Assembly (NCBI RefSeq): GCF_018129025.1
Contig: NZ_JAAEDI010000006.1
Coordinates: forward strand, 166,602 to 230,601
DNA length: 64,000 nt
Origin: Neoroseomonas terrae
Lineage (GTDB): Bacteria; Pseudomonadota; Alphaproteobacteria; Acetobacterales; Acetobacteraceae
Reading direction: 5' to 3'
This document shows positions 61,266 through 64,000 of the stretch, one piece after another. Position 1 is the first letter of the stretch. Each line of letters opens with the position of its first letter. Below the pieces are notes generated by a model that saw only the letters and a program-made list of their open reading frames with translations, was not told where the DNA came from and made no database searches. Made by a program: the position numbers and the translations under genes.

Positions 61266-63403
61266 CACGGCAGCATCCGCGCAAGGCTACGACGAGCGGA
61301 ATGCGCGCCGACGCTGACGATTGCGGCGACGGGCGGGATCACAAGCGGTGCGGCGCTGGCAGCCGCGCCCTTCGGCTCCGGCTCCTGCTCGCTCTCGATC
61401 GCCACCAGCATACTGTTGGTCTCCCACGATGCCGCCCAGTTCGGCGGCCGATCCCAATCGATGCGGTGCAAGCCATGAAGACGGGCGACGAGCTCGCACC
61501 CCACCATCATGTCCAGCACTTCATTGCGCCTTCCCGCCTCGGCCTTGCTCCACACGCCCGAGACGGGGTCGCGCGTCTCCGCCGCGAGCTGCTCGAAGAA
61601 CTCATGCGGCGGCGCGTCGTCGCGAAGGGCGAATGGAAATCCCACCGACCCGATGCCAGGCGCCTCGACCGCCAGCTGCGCCGCAAGCGCGTCCTTCGCC
61701 GCGTTCGGATTGAACAGCAGCAGCGGCACCTGCCCCCGCGCGGCGGCCTTGCGGTCCTTCCGCTGGCTGTTCGGATAGGCCAGCATGATACGCGGGGCGG
61801 CCCGCGCTGACGCACCGCGCGTCGGCACTAAGTTCCAGACGTCGCGCCCCTCGATCAGGCCCAATTTCTGCGCCTTGCCCGCCTTGCGACGGCGAAGCCA
61901 AGCGGCATAGGCCTGCTCCGTCACCCCCGGCACGCCATAAGCGTCGAAACCGGCGGCCCGAACGCGCATGCCCCGGCCGGACCCGTCCGCCAGCGGATAC
62001 ACAGTCTCCTGCAGGCGCTCGAGCAGCTCATCCCAGTCATCCGGGTTGGTCCCCGGCTCTGCCGGCATGATCTGCCGATCGATCACGCAGGACCGGCCAC
62101 CCTCACCCCATCCGCGAACCAACCATTCAAAACGAGAGCCCTGCGCGTCCGCCCAGATGGACAGGAAGCGCACCCAGTCCGGCACGATGCCGAGATCGAG
62201 ACCCTTGTCTGCTCGCTCCGCGAGCACCGCGGCATCGATGCTGCCGAGCCGCGCCGGCGGGGCGTAGGGCTCGCCAAACGTCTTCACCATGACCTGGCGA
62301 AGGCCTTCATGGTCACCGAGGTCGGCCGCTCGCTCCGCCTGCGCCTGCGCCCGCGCCAGGCCGCCTATGCCATCCTTCGTGAACGGGGACATGACGCCAA
62401 GGATCCAGGCGCCGGCAGTCTTCACGCGACGCCGCTCGCCTGTGACGCGGCCGTCCTCGTCGATCGTCTCGCCCTCACCCACCCAGCGGCCAGTGAGGTT
62501 CATGGCGTAGCGCTCGCCGTCCTCGATCAAGCAGCCCGTCGGGCAGACGAGCCGCGCCTTCGCCTGGATTTCGTCCAACGAAGCATCCTTCGGCCAGTCG
62601 AGTACCATGCGCCGCGCTGTACCCGGGTGCGGTGAGGAATAGGTGCCGCAGTGCGGGCAGCGCCACCACCAGGTGCATCGCGTGCTGTCGGCATACACCG
62701 CCATGATCCCGCGCTGCTTCGTGCGCGGCGCGTCGATCGGTGCGCCCCGGTCGGGGTGGCTGATGACCAGCAGCTTCGAATCAGCACCGGCCGCCTGTCG
62801 CCGTGGGTTGAGCAGGGCGAGCGGATCGCCGAGCGATTCGTCGTAGTTGTCGATCTCGTCTGCGACGATGCGCGCGACGTGCTTGTTCACCAGCGATGAC
62901 GGCGTGAAGGTCAGGAACTCCGCCCGCCCGCCGCGGAAGCGCTTGAAGGCAACGGAATCGCGCCCGAGGCCGCGCCGCAGATGACCGAGCAGCGGGTCAT
63001 GCTGGTCGAGCATCGGCTCGATGCGGCCCTTCACATAGGCATCGAGCGCGGCGTCGGTGTTCAGGTACCACAGCAGATCGGCCGGATCGCTCTCGGCCGT
63101 GTAGAGCAGCCAGTTCTCCGCGATCATGGTCTTACCGCAGGCGCCGGGCCCGATGATGCCGACCGTGTCGTACTGGTCGTCGCTGAGCCAGTGCATCGGC
63201 TCGGTCAGATAGGGCGCGGTGTCGTGCGACCAGCGCTCGAGATGCGCGCCGACCGGCGACTTCACCCACCGATTCCTGCCGGCGTGGTCGGCGACCGACA
63301 TGCGGTTCGGCGGAAGGATCGCCTCGAAGGCATCGCGCAACAGCGCCAGCGGATCCGCAAACGCGAAACTCGCCGGCTCAAGGGGCCCGCTCATGCTCCT
63401 CAT
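61265..63403 (-). CDS. Terminase large subunit, lambda gpA family
   Basis: A 712-residue packaging motor. ATPase Walker A GPGACGKT at residues 85-92, LEWLVRGWGEGGRSCVIDR-type nuclease region, and zinc-like CPHCGTYSS/VCPTGC in the middle. HWLSDDQYDTVGIIGPGAC and FKRFRGGRAEFLTFTPSSL are typical of gpA-type enzymes that cut at cos sites. ATG 63403 overlaps the end of the small-subunit gene; ATG 63394 is a three-residue-shorter option. Confidence 0.93.
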   Translation of the reverse strand: MRSMSGPLEPASFAFADPLALLRDAFEAILPPNRMSVADHAGRNRWVKSPVGAHLERWSHDTAPYLTEPMHWLSDDQYDTVGIIGPGACGKTMIAENWLLYTAESDPADLLWYLNTDAALDAYVKGRIEPMLDQHDPLLGHLRRGLGRDSVAFKRFRGGRAEFLTFTPSSLVNKHVARIVADEIDNYDESLGDPLALLNPRRQAAGADSKLLVISHPDRGAPIDAPRTKQRGIMAVYADSTRCTWWWRCPHCGTYSSPHPGTARRMVLDWPKDASLDEIQAKARLVCPTGCLIEDGERYAMNLTGRWVGEGETIDEDGRVTGERRRVKTAGAWILGVMSPFTKDGIGGLARAQAQAERAADLGDHEGLRQVMVKTFGEPYAPPARLGSIDAAVLAERADKGLDLGIVPDWVRFLSIWADAQGSRFEWLVRGWGEGGRSCVIDRQIMPAEPGTNPDDWDELLERLQETVYPLADGSGRGMRVRAAGFDAYGVPGVTEQAYAAWLRRRKAGKAQKLGLIEGRDVWNLVPTRGASARAAPRIMLAYPNSQRKDRKAAARGQVPLLLFNPNAAKDALAAQLAVEAPGIGSVGFPFALRDDAPPHEFFEQLAAETRDPVSGVWSKAEAGRRNEVLDMMVGCELVARLHGLHRIDWDRPPNWAASWETNSMLVAIESEQEPEPKGAAASAAPLVIPPVAAIVSVGAHSARRSLARMLP

Positions 63404-63962
63404 CCCCTTGCGGATCCGGCAGCGCCTCCACCGGGCTCAGGATGTCGCATAACTTGCGATGGAGAATACGAAGCTGCGCCTCGTTGTCGCGGCGCATGTC
63501 ACGCACCACGGCCTCCGGCAGGTTGTAGCGTCTACCCTGCTGGGCCGGCTGACCAAGGAAGAACTGCACCAGGACGGTGAAGGCTTCGGACAGCGGCCCC
63601 CTGATCTCCGACTTGTTGACTAGCTGGCTCGCTTGCTTCTGAAGCTCGATCTCCTTGAGCCTCGCCTGCGCCAGTTTGAGGCGATCGCTTGATGACAGGA
63701 CATGCTGCTCAGGCGGCAGCATGTCGTCGATCGGCAAGCTGATCTGGGCGAGGAGCTCGTCGCGTTCCGCCCGGCTCGCCGTCTCCTCGTCCCGCATTCT
63801 TTGAACGAAGTCGATGACAGCCTCAGGATCGAGTTGCCACGCGATCCCGTTTCCACCCTCCGCGACCACCGGGAAGTCCCGGTATTTCCGCACCATACGG
63901 CGCATGGTCGGAAGAGAGATGCGGAGCTTGTCCGCCATCTCCTCCAGATTCACGGTGACCAT
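63378..63962 (-). CDS. Terminase small subunit, Nu1-like
   Basis: A 194-residue DNA-binding protein. The N-terminal winged-helix domain (NLEEMADKLRISLPTMRRMVR, KYRDFPVVAEGGNGIAWQLD) recognises the packaging site; a long helical segment (SSDRLKLAQARLKEIELQKQASQL) and a C-terminal part for the large subunit follow. It is the first packaging gene of the late operon in the window. The remaining 38 bases to the right edge show no gene. Confidence 0.87.
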   Translation of the reverse strand: MVTVNLEEMADKLRISLPTMRRMVRKYRDFPVVAEGGNGIAWQLDPEAVIDFVQRMRDEETASRAERDELLAQISLPIDDMLPPEQHVLSSSDRLKLAQARLKEIELQKQASQLVNKSEIRGPLSEAFTVLVQFFLGQPAQQGRRYNLPEAVVRDMRRDNEAQLRILHRKLCDILSPVEALPDPQGDEEHERAP

Positions 63963-64000
63963 GCGACCCCCGCTGCGGCGCCGGCGCGGACAGAAACAGG

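Larger units (their letters stand above)
33387..64000. mobile_element. Lambda-like prophage (left end and late region; right end outside the window)
   Basis: From tRNA-Asn rightwards come a tyrosine integrase, an accessory island, and then a continuous minus-strand late operon in lambda order: packaging, portal, head protease, capsid, joining, tail, lysis. Gene products match a siphovirus with a lambda gpE-type capsid. Structural genes look intact and no stop or frameshift damage was seen, so the prophage could be functional. Repressor, Cro, replication and Q-like genes are not in the window and should lie to the right of 64,000. Confidence 0.93.

Overview
The window is very GC-rich chromosomal DNA from an alphaproteobacterium. 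The housekeeping order (valS - popZ-like - tolC - pcm-like; argS - SPOR protein - nagZ - M50 protease - scpA - scpB - tatB - tatC - serS) is the arrangement usual in that class. The protein style points to Rhodospirillales, most likely an Acetobacteraceae/Roseomonas-type organism; this placement is inference, because no rRNA is present.

Bases 1 to about 32,900 are host chromosome. From the left: a truncated glycosyltransferase with two unknown proteins; a squalene/phytoene-synthase homologue of the NDUFAF6 type, divergent from an Fe-type superoxide dismutase with a clear terminator; a hybrid sensor kinase; isochorismatase-type hydrolase, yajC, a DUF815 ATPase, rpiA and an NAPE-PLD-like metallohydrolase. 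A long minus-strand block follows: serS, tatC, tatB, an orphan ABC ATPase where tatA is often found, scpB, scpA, M50 protease, nagZ, SPOR protein, argS, dgt. Then come erpA and xth, two small proline-rich lipoproteins, ilvD, a luciferase-like monooxygenase, a DUF72 protein, a 57-residue membrane protein coupled to valS, valS, a PopZ-like protein, tolC and a pcm-like methyltransferase.

tRNA-Cys and tRNA-Asn follow. A tyrosine integrase starts 163 bases after tRNA-Asn, and from there to the right edge the window is a lambda-like (long non-contractile tail) prophage whose left attachment site is probably the 3' half of tRNA-Asn. Its right end, repressor and replication genes lie beyond base 64,000. 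Between integrase and lysis genes is a small accessory island: an SOS-response-associated peptidase (SRAP) behind a good GTTC-N7-GTTC LexA box, and three small unknown proteins. All remaining phage genes are on the minus strand and run right to left in lambda order: small and large terminase, gpW-like joiner, portal, S49 protease, acidic scaffold-like protein, decoration protein, major capsid, head-tail joiner, accessory virion proteins including a tandem-repeat protein, tail terminator, tail tube, tail chaperones, tape measure, tail-tip and fibre proteins, holin candidates, Rz/Rz1 spanins, GH108 endolysin.

The most interesting points are: a canonical A-AAA-AAC -1 frameshift site joining the two tail-chaperone frames, with a 101-codon second frame that has no start codon of its own; the SRAP gene, where an in-frame upstream extension would bury the catalytic N-terminal cysteine; a virion protein with about twelve repeats of roughly 21 residues; a 22-bp direct repeat at both ends of a membrane-protein gene in the tail-tip region; and several tiny genes, including a 53-residue GRDAGTGQF protein. 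No CRISPR array, insertion sequence or rRNA was seen. No stretch over 300 bases lacks a gene; the longest gap is 32,907-33,177.
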